Below, in pieces: positions 35,210-46,554 of a stretch of 64,000 nucleotides of DNA. This DNA comes from Ipomoea triloba (Eukaryota > Streptophyta > Magnoliopsida > Solanales > Convolvulaceae), in the NCBI RefSeq assembly GCF_003576645.1, contig NC_044916.1, positions 4,418,145 through 4,482,144 of the forward strand, written 5' to 3'. The translations under genes and the position numbers were made by a program. Below the pieces are notes generated by a model that saw only the letters and a program-made list of their open reading frames with translations, did not search any database and was not told the DNA's origin. How positions within the stretch are numbered: the first letter of the stretch is position 1; each line of letters begins with the position of its first letter.

Positions 35210-35814
35210 ATATATATATATATATGATAGATTAAATTAACCCGGATAACCCGAATCAAATAACCGATAATTAAAGAAGTATTATAAACACAAAGTGTGA
35301 AGCTTGAAGAGACAAATTAAATGAATCTCGTATTATGATTACAGCGTAGGAAAATGATGCATTAACAAGACAATATGACAAAGGTAATTGTGTATGATTA
35401 GGAGATAAATGTGTAAATGATATTAAATATATTTGTAATGCCAAGACAATGCATATTTATACAAAGAAATGAGTCCCAACAAATCCTTAGAAATGTGGTA
35501 GATCATGAGACTAAATCAATGTCCATATTTTCAAATAAAAAATAAAAAATCAATGTCCGTGTGAGACTAAGTTAAGGCCCACCATTATGAGTTCAGAGGC
35601 GGGTTCCGCGTCTTGGACCTTTTTTGGGCTGCTTGGGTTATCTTCTTAGGCCCCGGGATATGCGTTCCTAGATCCTTGGTCCCTATTCTTGGGTTGTTTG
35701 CAACACACACATGTATGTATATATTTGGTTATATAAACATAAATTTATTTTATATATGTTATTATTATTATTATTATTATTATATAAAGATTAGTTAATA
35801 AAGGCAAACTTGAA
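35210..35814. other. Intergenic DNA
   Basis: No gene seen. A (TTA)n microsatellite lies at about 35758-35784. Confidence 0.35.
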
Positions 35815-35998
35815 ATATTTCAGGTAATCTTAGATTATCTAAGAAAATAGAATTAATCAGATTACTTAAGAAAATGGAGGTAATGAGATTACCTTGAAAT
35901 ATTACATTATCATGTAATCTCATAACTTGAAACAAGGTTATATAATATTACTATACACACATTACCTAGGTAATCTAAGATTACTTGAACCAAATGCC
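35815..35998. mobile_element. Small palindromic MITE
   Basis: CAGGTAATCTTAGATTATCT at the left is the inverted counterpart of GGTAATCTAAGATTACTTGA at the right. Related to 30706-30900. Confidence 0.5.
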
Positions 35999-36179
35999 AC
36001 TTAAGATGAAAAATTGCGATTTCCAAAGAGTTATACTATATGCACTCCTAAATTCTACTCCTCTACTTTTACTTCATGATGTGTCAAATAAGAATAGACA
36101 ATTTTCATCATATGAGTCCCAAAAAAGTGTCTACATTAAGGCACTAGCAGAGCAACCTTAGGAAGAGTGGTGTAAATAA

Positions 36180-36520
36180 GAGCATCCTTATCAATGGAGT
36201 TTTTTGCGGTTTTTTAGAAGTTTTTGTAAGTGTGATTAGGAAAGAGAAAATGAGAGGGAAGAAAAAAAAAGAAAAGAAATCAGATTTAAAAAAAAAAATA
36301 ATAATAAATACCTGTCAGGCGCGCCTGACCCGCGCCCAGCGGGCGTGCTGTGCGTGAAACGCGCACAACAGTTATTACTCATTTAATTTTTTTTCTTCTT
36401 GGAACTACAAATATCTCTTCATGTGCAAATGATTTTCACATTTCTCTCTCTTATTTTCTCTATGCTTCATGTGGCATTTAATCTGACATTATCCCCAAAA
36501 TATCTTATAGAGAGATGCTC
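36180..36520. mobile_element. Harbinger MITE (GAGCATC family)
   Basis: Ends GAGCATCCTTATCAATGG and ATAGAGAGATGCTC are flanked by TAA (36177-36179 and 36521-36523). The core has a GC-rich palindromic block, AGGCGCGCCTGACCCGCGCC. Confidence 0.75.
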
Positions 36521-36523
36521 TAA

Positions 36524-38317
36524 TTGCACCACTCAAAAGTTTTTACTTATTACCTATGTGGTGATATATGTTTTTTTTTTTTTTTTTTTGAGAAGGTTAA
36601 AATTGACACCACTAAAATATATATAATAAATGTCACATATAAATAAAAAAAATTATAATACTCCAAACATAACTATATATATATATATATATATATAGAA
36701 ATTAAAGTAGAAATTATGAATTATATATATTTATATAAAATAATTATATAAACTAAATAATTAAGGATTAGAGTTTTCAATCTTATGAACATTTAATAGT
36801 TATATATTTAATTAATTAAATTAGTTATCTATGTTGTAGATGGAGATGTATTTTAAACTAAAAGTAACATTTGATTAGTTAAATAATGCGTAATAAATAC
36901 GCTTATTAATAAATGTAATTTATATTTGTATTTCTATGTCATTACAAATAATACTGTATTAAATTAGTGTATTGACACCTCTAAATTACAATATTGGCTC
37001 TGCCCCTACATTTATTAGAAATTTGAAATAATGTTTCAATGTTTAACACGCTCAAAAACTCAACGAAACATGCAACAAAAATATGTTTCCATACTTTGAT
37101 TTACGAGAAAGCTCATAATCACTAATCGAAAGTGCGATTGGATGAAACCTACCTTGTGACTCTAGCCGGCAAAAGATGATAAGGAGATAAACTCAATTGA
37201 TGGAAAAATATCACACCATATACTTTTGACCTGATACGTCCTGTCCCGACTCAACACGTGCCTGCGAATGAGTGAGAAGGGTTGCCATCATTTAGGCTGG
37301 ATTCAGACCTCCCAACCTGTGTTTTGTTATGCTGACCTAACCCCCTTTAGATATGACTATTTGCCATTAATATACACCACCCCGTCAAGAATCTTCGAAC
37401 ACATGACAACATCGACCAACTCTATGAATCTTTTTACACTTGCCACTACCGATCTGACTGGCCAACTCCGTAAACCCACGTGTTAGACATGACGAAGAAG
37501 TGGCGTGTTGCTACTTCTCAAGTATTATAGGGAAAAGAGAGAATTTTGGAGACTTGTATGAGTACGGAACACTTTTCCCGACCTCAACACTTAATCAATA
37601 AAGATATGATCATTTCTATTTTCATTATCACCAACTCAAGTTGTCCATAAGTTGTCGGTTCAAACTTGGGAGAAAAATATATAATTCTCATGTGAAGTTG
37701 AACTTAGAATCTTATAATTATCAAGTAATTGTCTACTTGGTTGAGGTTGCCCAACTAAATACATGACAACATTAACCCAAAACCTTTTTATCTATGTGTA
37801 ATACCAATATAAACGCAAAACCTTTTTATCTATGTGACTATGTGTAGTAACAACTAACAATCTATTAATTATGCTCATATTGCAAGGATACAATTACCAG
37901 AATCTTATATGGAGATTAATTCTTTCCAATTTTTAATCATAACATATTAACAATAATTAAGAGATATACATTTTTTTTTTCCCATAGCTTGTACAAGGTT
38001 AATTTAATTGTAATTTAAAAATAAAAAATTTCATTTTGACCCCTCAATTATTTTGAATTATAAATATAATCATTATCTTTCAATTGTTATAAATTTAGTC
38101 TTTCAATTGTTGACATAGTTGTAAATTTAGTCTATATCTTTCAATTATTGTAAATTTATATAGATGTGAATATCAATGAAGTATGTAAAAAAAAAATACA
38201 ACTATTGAATATGTTTATTATATTTATACTAAGTAAAAAAATCTAAATGATTTCTATATTAATATGCAAAATTTAACAATGAGCTAATAGAGTCAGTAAA
38301 ACATATACTTTAGGGCC
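36524..38317. other. AT-rich intergenic DNA
   Basis: No supported gene. A (TA)n run lies near 36674-36700 and scattered poly-A/T tracts occur. Confidence 0.35.
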
Positions 38318-38325
38318 ATCAAGAC

Positions 38326-38571
38326 TAGGGGTGTAAACGAGCCGAGTCGAGCTCGAGCCTAGGATGGCTCGAGCTCGAGCTCGTTAAGAAAGACTTGGCT
38401 CGAGTTCGAGCTCGAGAATTGATGCTCGAACTCGAGCTCGTCAATTTTCGAGTTGCTCGAGTTCGGCTCGAGCTCGAGATCAGGGTTGAACTCGATTTTA
38501 AGTTCGATTTTGAGCTTAAATTTAACCTGTGTGATTAAAATTCATGTTTCAATTAAAAATAAACTATAATT

Positions 38572-38618
<47 letters not shown>

Positions 38619-38757
38619 TAAAATATTTTATATATATATGGCTTGCGAGCGGCTCGACGAGCCACGAGCCTAAAATATTAGAGCTCGAGCTCGAGCCGAG
38701 CTTTGACCGAGTGGCTCGTGAGCAGCTCGCGAACTGCTCGGCTCATTTACGCCCCTA
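38326..38757. mobile_element. hAT-type MITE with GAGCTCGAGC arrays
   Basis: Ends TAGGGGTGTAAACGAGCC and GGCTCATTTACGCCCCTA are inverted repeats, flanked by a perfect 8-bp duplication ATCAAGAC (38318-38325 and 38758-38765). The arms are repeats of GCTCGAGCTCGAG-like sequence; a TA/CA microsatellite sits in the middle. Confidence 0.85.
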
Positions 38758-39004
38758 ATCAAGACTAGCGTGACACTTGGCTGGAAATGTTTATACCCTA
38801 TTATCAAATTTTATACCTATTATCATTTTTGTTTATCTTTCGATACTTTGGTATGACAAAAGTTATTACTATTTTCTTCTTCTACTTTTGAACATTAGTT
38901 ATAATTATAGTTATTATTATTAAATGTCTTGAAGGTATTAATATAAAATGATTAGCTTGCAATCCTTGCATAGAAATAACCTTCAACAAAGCATCTTAAT
39001 ATTA

Positions 39005-39241
39005 GGGCATCTCTATTAGTGAGTGTGATTTTTGGGGATGAATGATTTATGTGGAGGAGAGAGAATAAAATGGGGTGTTAGTAGGATTTTTTTGTAGGAC
39101 TTAGGAGGAGAGATAAAAAGGAAACATTTGTGCATTTATTTCCCGTTGAGCGTACTAGGCGCGCCCAAAAGATGAGTAAATCCCTTCACATATTCTATTT
39201 TCTAGTTACACTTGCAAAAACTACAACTATTGGTGATACTC
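39005..39241. mobile_element. Harbinger MITE (GAGCATC family), short copy
   Basis: Ends GGGCATCTCTATTAGTG and ATTGGTGATACTC are flanked by TTA (39002-39004 and 39242-39244). 237 bp with the GGCGCGCC core motif. Confidence 0.65.
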
Positions 39242-39244
39242 TTA

Positions 39245-39940
39245 CATACTTTCAATATTAACAAAATACAGTTTGAACAGTTTTCTTGAAATCTTACATT
39301 TTCTAAATTAATATGATATTTCATGAACCAAACACCCATAAATGTGATTTTTTTTTCTTTTGGCTTTGGAGACTAAATCGAAGAAATAGAAAGTATAGAG
39401 GGCCACCGGTGAAAATTATTAATTCTAAAAAAATTGCTAGAAAGGGCCGGACCGGACACGGCATTTCCTTTTTCGTCCCCAACGTGCAACGGCTCACCGG
39501 CCCATACTTCCCGTTCCGTCTTCTTCTACTTTACACTTCCCAGAAAAAAAGAAAAAAAAAAATAATTTTAAAAAATTTCAGCAAAAAGAATTTGAAAAAA
39601 AATCGTAATCGGCGATTACACCAACGTAAACGCAAGCTAAAATAGCTCGAAACCTAAAACGGTCAGCCGTCCCACGCACGCCAACGTGGGCGTTACGTCC
39701 ACGCGCCCCAGCAACCTCTCCGATTAATCTCCCCAAACGACAATGTCGTCATCACCGTACCGCTTTGCCTCCTACACATGCGGCTCACGCGCTTCGACCC
39801 CTCATCAGTCATCGCCAACCGGCGATACCTTCTATCACATACCCGATGCCTTTTCTATTCTTCATCGCCGTCTTTTACCTCTTCTCTTCTCTCATCGCCA
39901 TTCCATTCCGATCTGATTTCGCGTTTTCCGGTTCCGATCC
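39245..39940 (+). other. Promoter and leader region of the trihelix gene
   Basis: AT-rich to about 39600, then GC-richer with ACGTGG/CACGCG elements (39670-39720) and a pyrimidine-rich leader. No TATA box chosen. Confidence 0.4.
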
Positions 39941-41981
39941 ATGGGAGAGATGATGGAATCGTTTTCCGGGCCCCAATCGGCGGCTCCGGCGTCGCGGCCG
40001 TTGCCGTTCCGGGAGGATTGCTGGAGCGAGGAGGCGACGTCGACGCTGGTGGACGCTTGGGGGCGGAGGTATCTGGAGCTCAACAGGGGGAATCTCCGTC
40101 ACAAGGATTGGCAGGAGGTGGCCGACGCCGTTAATTCGCTTCACGGCCACACGAAGAAGGGGCACAGAACGGATGTTCAGTGTAAGAATCGGATCGATAC
40201 TCTGAAGAAGAAGTACAAAACGGAGAAAGCGAAGATCGCGGAGTCTAACGGAGCCCTAGCGTCGACGTGGCCGTTCTTCACACGCCTCGACGCGCTGATT
40301 GGAAACTCCGGCAAAAATCAGTTCCCGAAATCTTCGGCGGCGGTTGTAACTCCTTCGCCTTCGCTTTCGCCTTCACCGCTGCCGCTCCCGTCGTATTCGC
40401 CTCTCTCGTTGCCGTCTCCGCCGATGGGAGTCCCTCTGCCCTTCCGGAGGCCGCCGGCGGCGGCCCAGCCGGTGATTCTCCCTCAAAAGCGTCCGCCTCC
40501 GCCCATGGACGACTCGTATTTCAAGAAGAATTACTCCGCCATGGCTGCCGCAGCGGCCGCTACTGATGACGACGCCGACGAAGAGGAGGAAGAGGACGGA
40601 ATCAGAGGGGAATCCGAGGAGGAGATGGAAACGAGTGATGAGATTACTGAGGAAGAAGGAATCAGGAGACTCGCCAAGGCGATCAAGCGGTTCGGAGAGA
40701 TTTACGAGCGAGTTGAAGGAATGAAACAGAGACAAATGATCGAGTTGGAGAAGCAAAGGATGCAATTCGCCAAGGATTTGGAGGTTCAGAGGATGCAATT
40801 ATATATGGATACTCAGGTCCAGCTCGAGAAGATTAAGCAATCCAAGCGTTCTGGATCAGATGGTATATTTCTTCTCTTGAATCTATCAATTCATTCTTTA
40901 GTAAAGTTTTCAACTTTTCCTTCTTTTTTATTTTATTTTATTTTTTATTCTGTGTTCTAATCATATCCTTCGATTTCATAATGTGTTGCAAATGCTGGCT
41001 TATCGATACTATTTTCAACTGATGTGTTTGGTTGTGATTACTTCTCATTGATGTGATAAAAGTTTGCAGTTATTCTTGGTGCATATTGTATTATCTGTCT
41101 TTACTTGGTGAAGTTTTCGAGTCTCCCATTGCATTAAGTAGATTGTACAATAGTTGAAGAGTTTTGTATTGGATCTCTGATGTCATAATGCAGTTAACCA
41201 TGTAGGTTAAGTGATCTGCTTGAATCTCAGCATCGTTTTTCTTTACAACACTCTTCAACTTGGTGAACTGAGCATTCTGTGAACATTTCCTTGGTAATAT
41301 GCATGCTAATGTATTACTCCGTATTTATCTTGAACTTGAGTAGGACATGGTGACTGATAAAATATGTTGGCCAGTCATTTTCTACACTTGATCAAATGTT
41401 AAGTTGGATCGGTATAGTGTAGTAGTGATAGGTATATATAATTGGCCTGGTGCGAACAATCCGAGTATGGTATGGGCTTAAAGGTGTCTCCTACTGTTAG
41501 GGCCTGCTCAGGACACTTCGGGGTCGACAAAAAAAAAAACTATATTAATTATTAATATGTGTGTATCATCTTGCATTGTAAGTTCCTAACTTACACCAGG
41601 TTCATTTATTTTCTTGACCCTGTTATGTGGAGTAATCTTTTTCTACACGTTTATTGTGCTATTATTATGATATTTCATTGAGTTTGCTTGTTGCCTTGTA
41701 GAAATGCGGGTACTTGAGTTCCAGGGTTTAAGCTCTAAACTTATGCCTTCTTGTTATAGTCCTGAGATTATAGGTTTGTTCAAACAGCATCGTGATGATC
41801 TTCTATCCTAGTTGTAATTATATAGTACATGTGTTTGGCTGTTGCACGGAGTTGAATGCGGGATAATGCTTGTTGAGTGATATATATTCATTTGGATAGT
41901 TTCATTAATCTGCAGTTGCAGGATTCATGTGGTTTAATGATGTTTTTATGTTTGTTTTTTGATGCAGATATGTATAGCTAG
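39941..41981 (+). CDS. Trihelix transcription factor
   Basis: A plant-specific DNA-binding protein of the trihelix (GT/Myb-SANT-like) family, expected in the nucleus. Exons 39941-40862 and 41968-41981 join (GATG|GTATAT ... GCAG|ATATG) to 311 aa ending GSDDMYS. The trihelix spans about residues 26-100 with Trp28, Trp40 and Trp57, then QCKNRIDTLKKKYKTEKAKI. A Ser/Pro-rich stretch (130-190), an alanine run, an acidic segment (DDDADEEEEEDG) and a long charged C-terminal helix (about 235-305, likely coiled coil) follow. This layout fits the ASIL/AT3G58630-like clade. Start taken at the first ATG; Met4 and Met5 are alternatives. GC content is high in exon 1. The second exon contributes only four full codons. 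Confidence 0.92.
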
Positions 41982-42567
41982 CCTGCTGGGGAAAGTGTGG
42001 GGACACACTTGGAGCCGAAATAGGGCATAGTTTCATTGTAGTTCTTGAAGTATCAGTGCTGTCATTTTCCCCCCTTGTATGTAGGCCATTTTTTTCTCTC
42101 TTTTTTTGTATTATTAAATTTACTTATTCATGTGTCCTTGTCAGCAAAAATGTTGCCATTTTAAATTATTGCTACATGTCTTTTTGGAACATATAAGGGG
42201 AATGAAGATGGATCATTGGACTCTTTTCACCATGATCTTACTTTGTTTTTATTTATCAATGCAACTTTCTATTTGTCACAATATACTTTTTTTTGTTCTA
42301 AAAAAACAATATTAAGTGGCTAGATTTTGTTTCATTATTTATTGATGAAAAGGGTAGACAAACCCCTTCCTATCTTCTAACAATGTGAGTATAACTACAT
42401 AGCAAAGCTATAGCTTTGAGTAAAAATGAAAGAATAAAAATAGAAAATTGTCGTCAGTAAGTTTTGTAAAAATTGGTTTAGGCGGATGGGATTTCTTTGG
42501 TAGATGGGTATTATGTGACCAACAGATTAGGCAGTTAAATCGGTTGATATACTTTTATTTTAAACAG
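41982..42567. other. 3' UTR of the trihelix gene and downstream spacer
   Basis: The UTR probably ends near 42115 (TTGTATTATTAAATTTAC). No gene beyond it. The intron upstream has a possible SINE tail ending in an A-run at about 41529-41540. Confidence 0.4.
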
Positions 42568-43260
42568 TTTTTTTTTTTTTTTTTTTTTTATAATAATCTC
42601 TCGAGACTAATTCATTGAATCATAAGCGGAAACGTTTACAAGAAAGATTAAAGGAATGGACAAACATTCCTTACAGTAAGACATAGAAACAAATTACCTA
42701 ACAATGTTATCGAAAACTTGAATCGCATACTGTTTCACAAATTTGAATCTGAAGTCGACAGGAGCACTCCAAGCTTCTTTACTGTCAATAGTAATTTGGT
42801 CAAACATAACGAATGCATACTCTAGTTCAAAAATCGTTGACACCACCCGAGTATCAATCTTCATTCTTTTGTGGTTCACATACGCCATGACTAATTATCG
42901 TTCTACGCTTATAACAAGAACTCGCCAAAAAAACGAGAGGGAATAAACTCGCAAAAGAAGCGAGAGGGAATAAACTTGCTAAAGATGCGAGAAGCAACAA
43001 ATTCGATAAATAAATGAAAGGTATAATAGCAACAAAACTTATTAATAAAAAACAACACTGCTTTGAATCAAGAAAAAACCACTCCTTCCTACTTCATCTT
43101 TTGCAAAACCCAAAGCCTTCTTTTCCTTATTCAGTGGTGATGTAATTCTTGACAGATCCGCTGGGGAAGAGGAAGAACGCCGGAAGGGAAGGAAAATGGG
43201 CGGTGATAGCTGAAGAACACGGCGGCGACAGTGCGAGATCGTAGGTGTGGTGGACAATAT
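42568..43260 (-). pseudogene. Poly(A)-tailed retrocopy or short gene of unknown product
   Basis: On the minus strand GC-richer, leader-like sequence (43260-42890) precedes an ATG at 42888 opening 64 codons to a stop at 42694 (start MAYVNHKRMKIDTRVVSTIF). The trailing sequence ends abruptly in about 23 As (plus-strand T-run about 42568-42590). A genomic poly(A) at the end of a transcript-like sequence without introns indicates retroposition. TTTTAAACA before and TTTTAAAACA after may be the worn target duplication. I do not recognise the protein. It could be a retropseudogene or a young retrogene. Confidence 0.4.
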
Positions 43261-43982
43261 TTTTAAAACAATATTTTTTTAAAAAATATTTTTTTTTGAG
43301 AAGATAGTTTATTTTGCTCAAAACGACATAGTTTTGAGTGAAACAAATTATTTTTTTTTTTAAAACCCTAAATTCGAAAGCATTAACAAATGAGAAAGGA
43401 AAGAAAGTTAATCACTTAGCCCAAATTTGCAAAATTGAACCTCAATCCCTCAGCCCATAGTTCTCGTAGCACTAGAGCCAACCATTCAATCATCAAATTT
43501 GCTAGCAAAAGAGCAAAGAAGCTTCGAAGTTCAAGCTTTGTTTGGAGCTTCCGCAGAGGAACAGATTCGCTAGTAGACAATAGCGAAGCTTGTCGCCGCC
43601 ACTTCTGTAGCTTGTTGTTGCCGTCACTAGTTCCAATGCTCCGCAACATGCATCTCGTCCCCTGTAGTCTCCATAGCTCCACTTTCGATGTGCGCACCTC
43701 ACCATGACCCAGATAGAGAGACTCTCCATAGACATAGTTGTTATTTTTTTGTCAGGCCAACTAGGAGGGTTGAGAGAGAAAATGTGAGAAAAAGAAAAAA
43801 AAAAACAATTTTGACAAAAAAAAAAAGAGAAAAAAGGATATTTTTACGCGCCTAGCTAGCGTGTGCAATACACGTGTCACGTTGGGCGCAGTAGTGCACG
43901 AACCACGCATCTAGCACTTTATTTGCCCATTGATTGGGGCTCACAAAAAATTTTGATTTGCAGGACAAAAAACTCCATAAAT
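43261..43982. other. Intergenic DNA with element fragments
   Basis: About 43261-43390 holds a hAT-core-like piece (GCTCAAAACGACATAGTTTTGAG). About 43730-43900 resembles the ACGCGCCTAG core of the GAGCATC MITEs, cut by the LTR element. The GC-richer stretch 43430-43700 is open in several frames but shows no recognisable protein. Confidence 0.35.
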
Positions 43983-44344
43983 CCCAGTGACAGTATAATT
44001 GGGCATCAGTACCCGACTCGGAACCAATGGCAGGACCCGGAACCACTAGCAGGACCTGGAACCACTGGCAGGACCCAAAAGCAAGATAGTTGTCGTTCAA
44101 ATTACCCAAGACATCTCATTACTCAGCATCAATGCTCAACTGTTCAACTCCTCAGCATTGATGCCCAACGTTCAACTACTCAGCATTGATGCCCTACGTT
44201 CAACTCCCCAGCATTAATGCTCAACGGCTCCTCAGCCCCCTGGGCATTAACGCTCCATTACTGAGCTGAAGGAAATAAAAGGACACACAAGGACTCAACA
44301 GTAACCACGTGGGAGATCGCCGCAAGGGTGATCTCCGTAGCCAA

Positions 44345-45310
44345 CTCAACAACAACCACGGGCGCTTCCTCCTCAAGTGCGTCCGCCTCCTTCACTTGTG
44401 CGTTCACCTCTTGTAAGTAGTGGCGCTACCTAGTAAACGCTGCTCCCATCCAAGCAGTGGACTTACAAGCAGTGGCGTTATCAAGTGAACACTACTCCCA
44501 TCCAAGCCGTGGACTTCCAAGCAGTGGCACTTCCTCCTCGAGCAGTGTCACCACCTCAAGTAGCGCTGCTACTCAAGCTGCGTCACCTCATCAAGCGTGT
44601 ATCACCTCATCAAGTGGCGCTGCTCCTCAAGCAGCGTCACCTCATCAAGTGGCGCTGCTCCTCAAGCAGCGTCACCTCATCAAGCGGGCGTCACCTCATC
44701 TAGTGCATCCGCCCTTTTCAAGTGGTGCTGCTCCTCAAGCAGCGTCACCTAATCAAATGGCGTTGTTCCTCAAGTAGCGTCACCTTGGCCGAAGTCAACA
44801 ACAACCACGGACGCTTCCTCCTCAAGTGCGTCCGCCTCCTTCACTTGTGCGTTCACCTCTTGTAAGCAGTGGCGCTACCTAGTGAACGCTGCTCCCATCC
44901 AAGCAGTGGACTTACAAGCAGTGGCGTTATCAAGTGAACACTACTCCCATCCAAGTCGTGGACTTCCAAGCAGTGTCGCTTCCTCCTCGAGCATCGTTAC
45001 CTCCTCAAGTGGCGCTACTCCTCAAGCTGCGTCACCTCATCAAGCAGCGTCAGCTTCTCAAGTGGCGTCACCTCCTCGAGCAGCATCACCACCTCGAACA
45101 GCACCACCACCTCGAGCAGTGTCACCTCCTCGAGCAACATCACCTCATCGAGCGGTGAGTGGCGTCACCTCCTCGAGCAGCGTCACCTCCTCAAGTGGCG
45201 ATGCTACTCAAGCAGCGTCACATCCTCAAGTGGCGTCATCTCCTCGGGCAGCGTCACCTCTTCAACCAGCGTCGCATCCTCAAGTGGTGCCACCTCCCTG
45301 AGCAGCGTCA
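44345..45310. repeat. Duplicated block of GTCACCTC-type short repeats
   Basis: About 44345-44785 and 44793-45300 share the start CAACAACCACGGRCGCTTCC and then tandem units of 15-18 bp such as GTCACCTCATCAAGCAGC. Long ORFs with Ala/Ser/Pro repeats are by-products. Confidence 0.75.
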
Positions 45311-45319
45311 CCAATAAAT

Positions 45320-46030
45320 ATGCCGAGGTCACCACCTCGGTCAATCTTCGGCCGAGGTCATCACCTCGGCCAATTTGGGCCGAGGTCGTCACGTCAGCCA
45401 ATTTTTGGCAGAGGTCGTCACCTCGGCTAATTTGGCCGAGGTCATCACCTCGGCCAATTTGGGCCGAGGTCATCACGTCGGCCAATTTTGGTCGAGGTCA
45501 TCACCTCGGCCATGGTCGAGGTCATCACCTCGGCCATGGTCGAGGTCCCGTGCCTCGGCCACTGTGACCAAGGTCCCGCACCTCGGCCAAAATGATAACA
45601 AATAAAATAACTCTATTCCCTTATGGCCGGCACGAGATCCGATCTCGCTAGCTACTTGACGGGAGAGTATTTTCCTGGGTCAAGCCGGATGCTTGATTTC
45701 AAAAACACCACAGTCAAGTCCCTTAGGGCTGGCACGAGATCCGATCTCGCTAGCTACCTGACGGGAGAGCTGACCTTTAACCGAGCCTACGGCTGGTCGA
45801 AGTGAACTCACGCACAGAGCCGCACGAAAAAAAAAAAATACCGTGACCTCGTGACATCGGCCCAGCGTCGGCGTGACCTCGGCCACCGAGGTCAACCGTG
45901 ACCTCGGCACTGGCCGAGGTCACGCCCGTGACCTTGGCCACCGAGGTCAACCGTGACCTCGGCCCAGCGCCGAGGTCAGGCCTCGGCCAATTTTTGGCCG
46001 ATTGGCTGAGGCTTGACCTCGGCCGTAGTT
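45320..46030. repeat. Arrays of CCGAGGTC palindromes
   Basis: 45320-45595 repeats CCGAGGTCATCACCTCGGCC at 25-30 bp spacing. 45840-46030 has CCGAGGTCAACCGTGACCTC units. Each can form a short hairpin. Between them GGCACGAGATCCGATCTCGC is present twice (about 45627 and 45730). Confidence 0.8.
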
Positions 46031-46554
46031 CTGTTGCCGTTTCGAAAAAAAAAAAACACACACACACACACTCACAAAATTTTTACAAACGTCATTACTC
46101 CCAAACCACCTCAATCACTCTCGTTGGCTAGGGAGTGGGGGGACTTGTGACAGTATAATTGGGCATCAGTACCCGACCCAGAACCAATGACAGGACCCGG
46201 AACCACTAGCAGGACCCGGAACCACTGGCAGGACCCAAAAGCAAGATAGTTGTCGTTCAAATTACCCAAGACACCTCATTCCTCAGCATCAATGCTCAAC
46301 TGTTCAACTCCTCAGCATTGATGCCCAACGTTCAACTCTCCAGCATTAATGCTCAACGGCTCCTCAGCCCCCTGGGCATTAACGCTCCATTACTGAGCTG
46401 AAGGAAATAAAAGGACACACAAGACATTACTAAGGGGGGGCACTTCTTACTAGACAAAACAACACTCAACTCATTTTGTACACTGAGTACTGCACTCAAT
46501 ATTGTACTCAAATACTCAAATACATACCAATAACACATTATTACCGTCACCCAG

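Larger units (their letters stand above)
43988..46549 (+). mobile_element. Non-autonomous LTR retrotransposon with repeat-array interior
   Basis: A right LTR (46148-46549, 402 bp) starts TGACAG and ends CCGTCA. The left copy (43988-about 44291) matches its first roughly 280 bp, then diverges. A perfect 5-bp duplication CCCAG flanks the whole (43983-43987 and 46550-46554). A purine tract GGGAGTGGGGGGA lies just before the right LTR, so the element is on the plus strand. The left LTR's 3' end and the primer site are missing, so it is a deletion derivative. No gag or pol is present; the interior is repeats. Confidence 0.7.

Noticed and set aside
39765..40798. Additional ORFs over the trihelix exon
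   Set aside because: High GC keeps other frames open; only the annotated frame has the trihelix domain.
45320..45600. Regularly spaced palindromes as a CRISPR-like array
   Set aside because: The genome is a plant, there are no unique spacers and no cas genes, and the repeats lie in a retrotransposon.
44457..45805. Long ORFs with Ala/Ser/Pro or Leu/His repeats
   Set aside because: They follow the period of the short tandem repeats inside the LTR element and are open in several frames; no domain is present.
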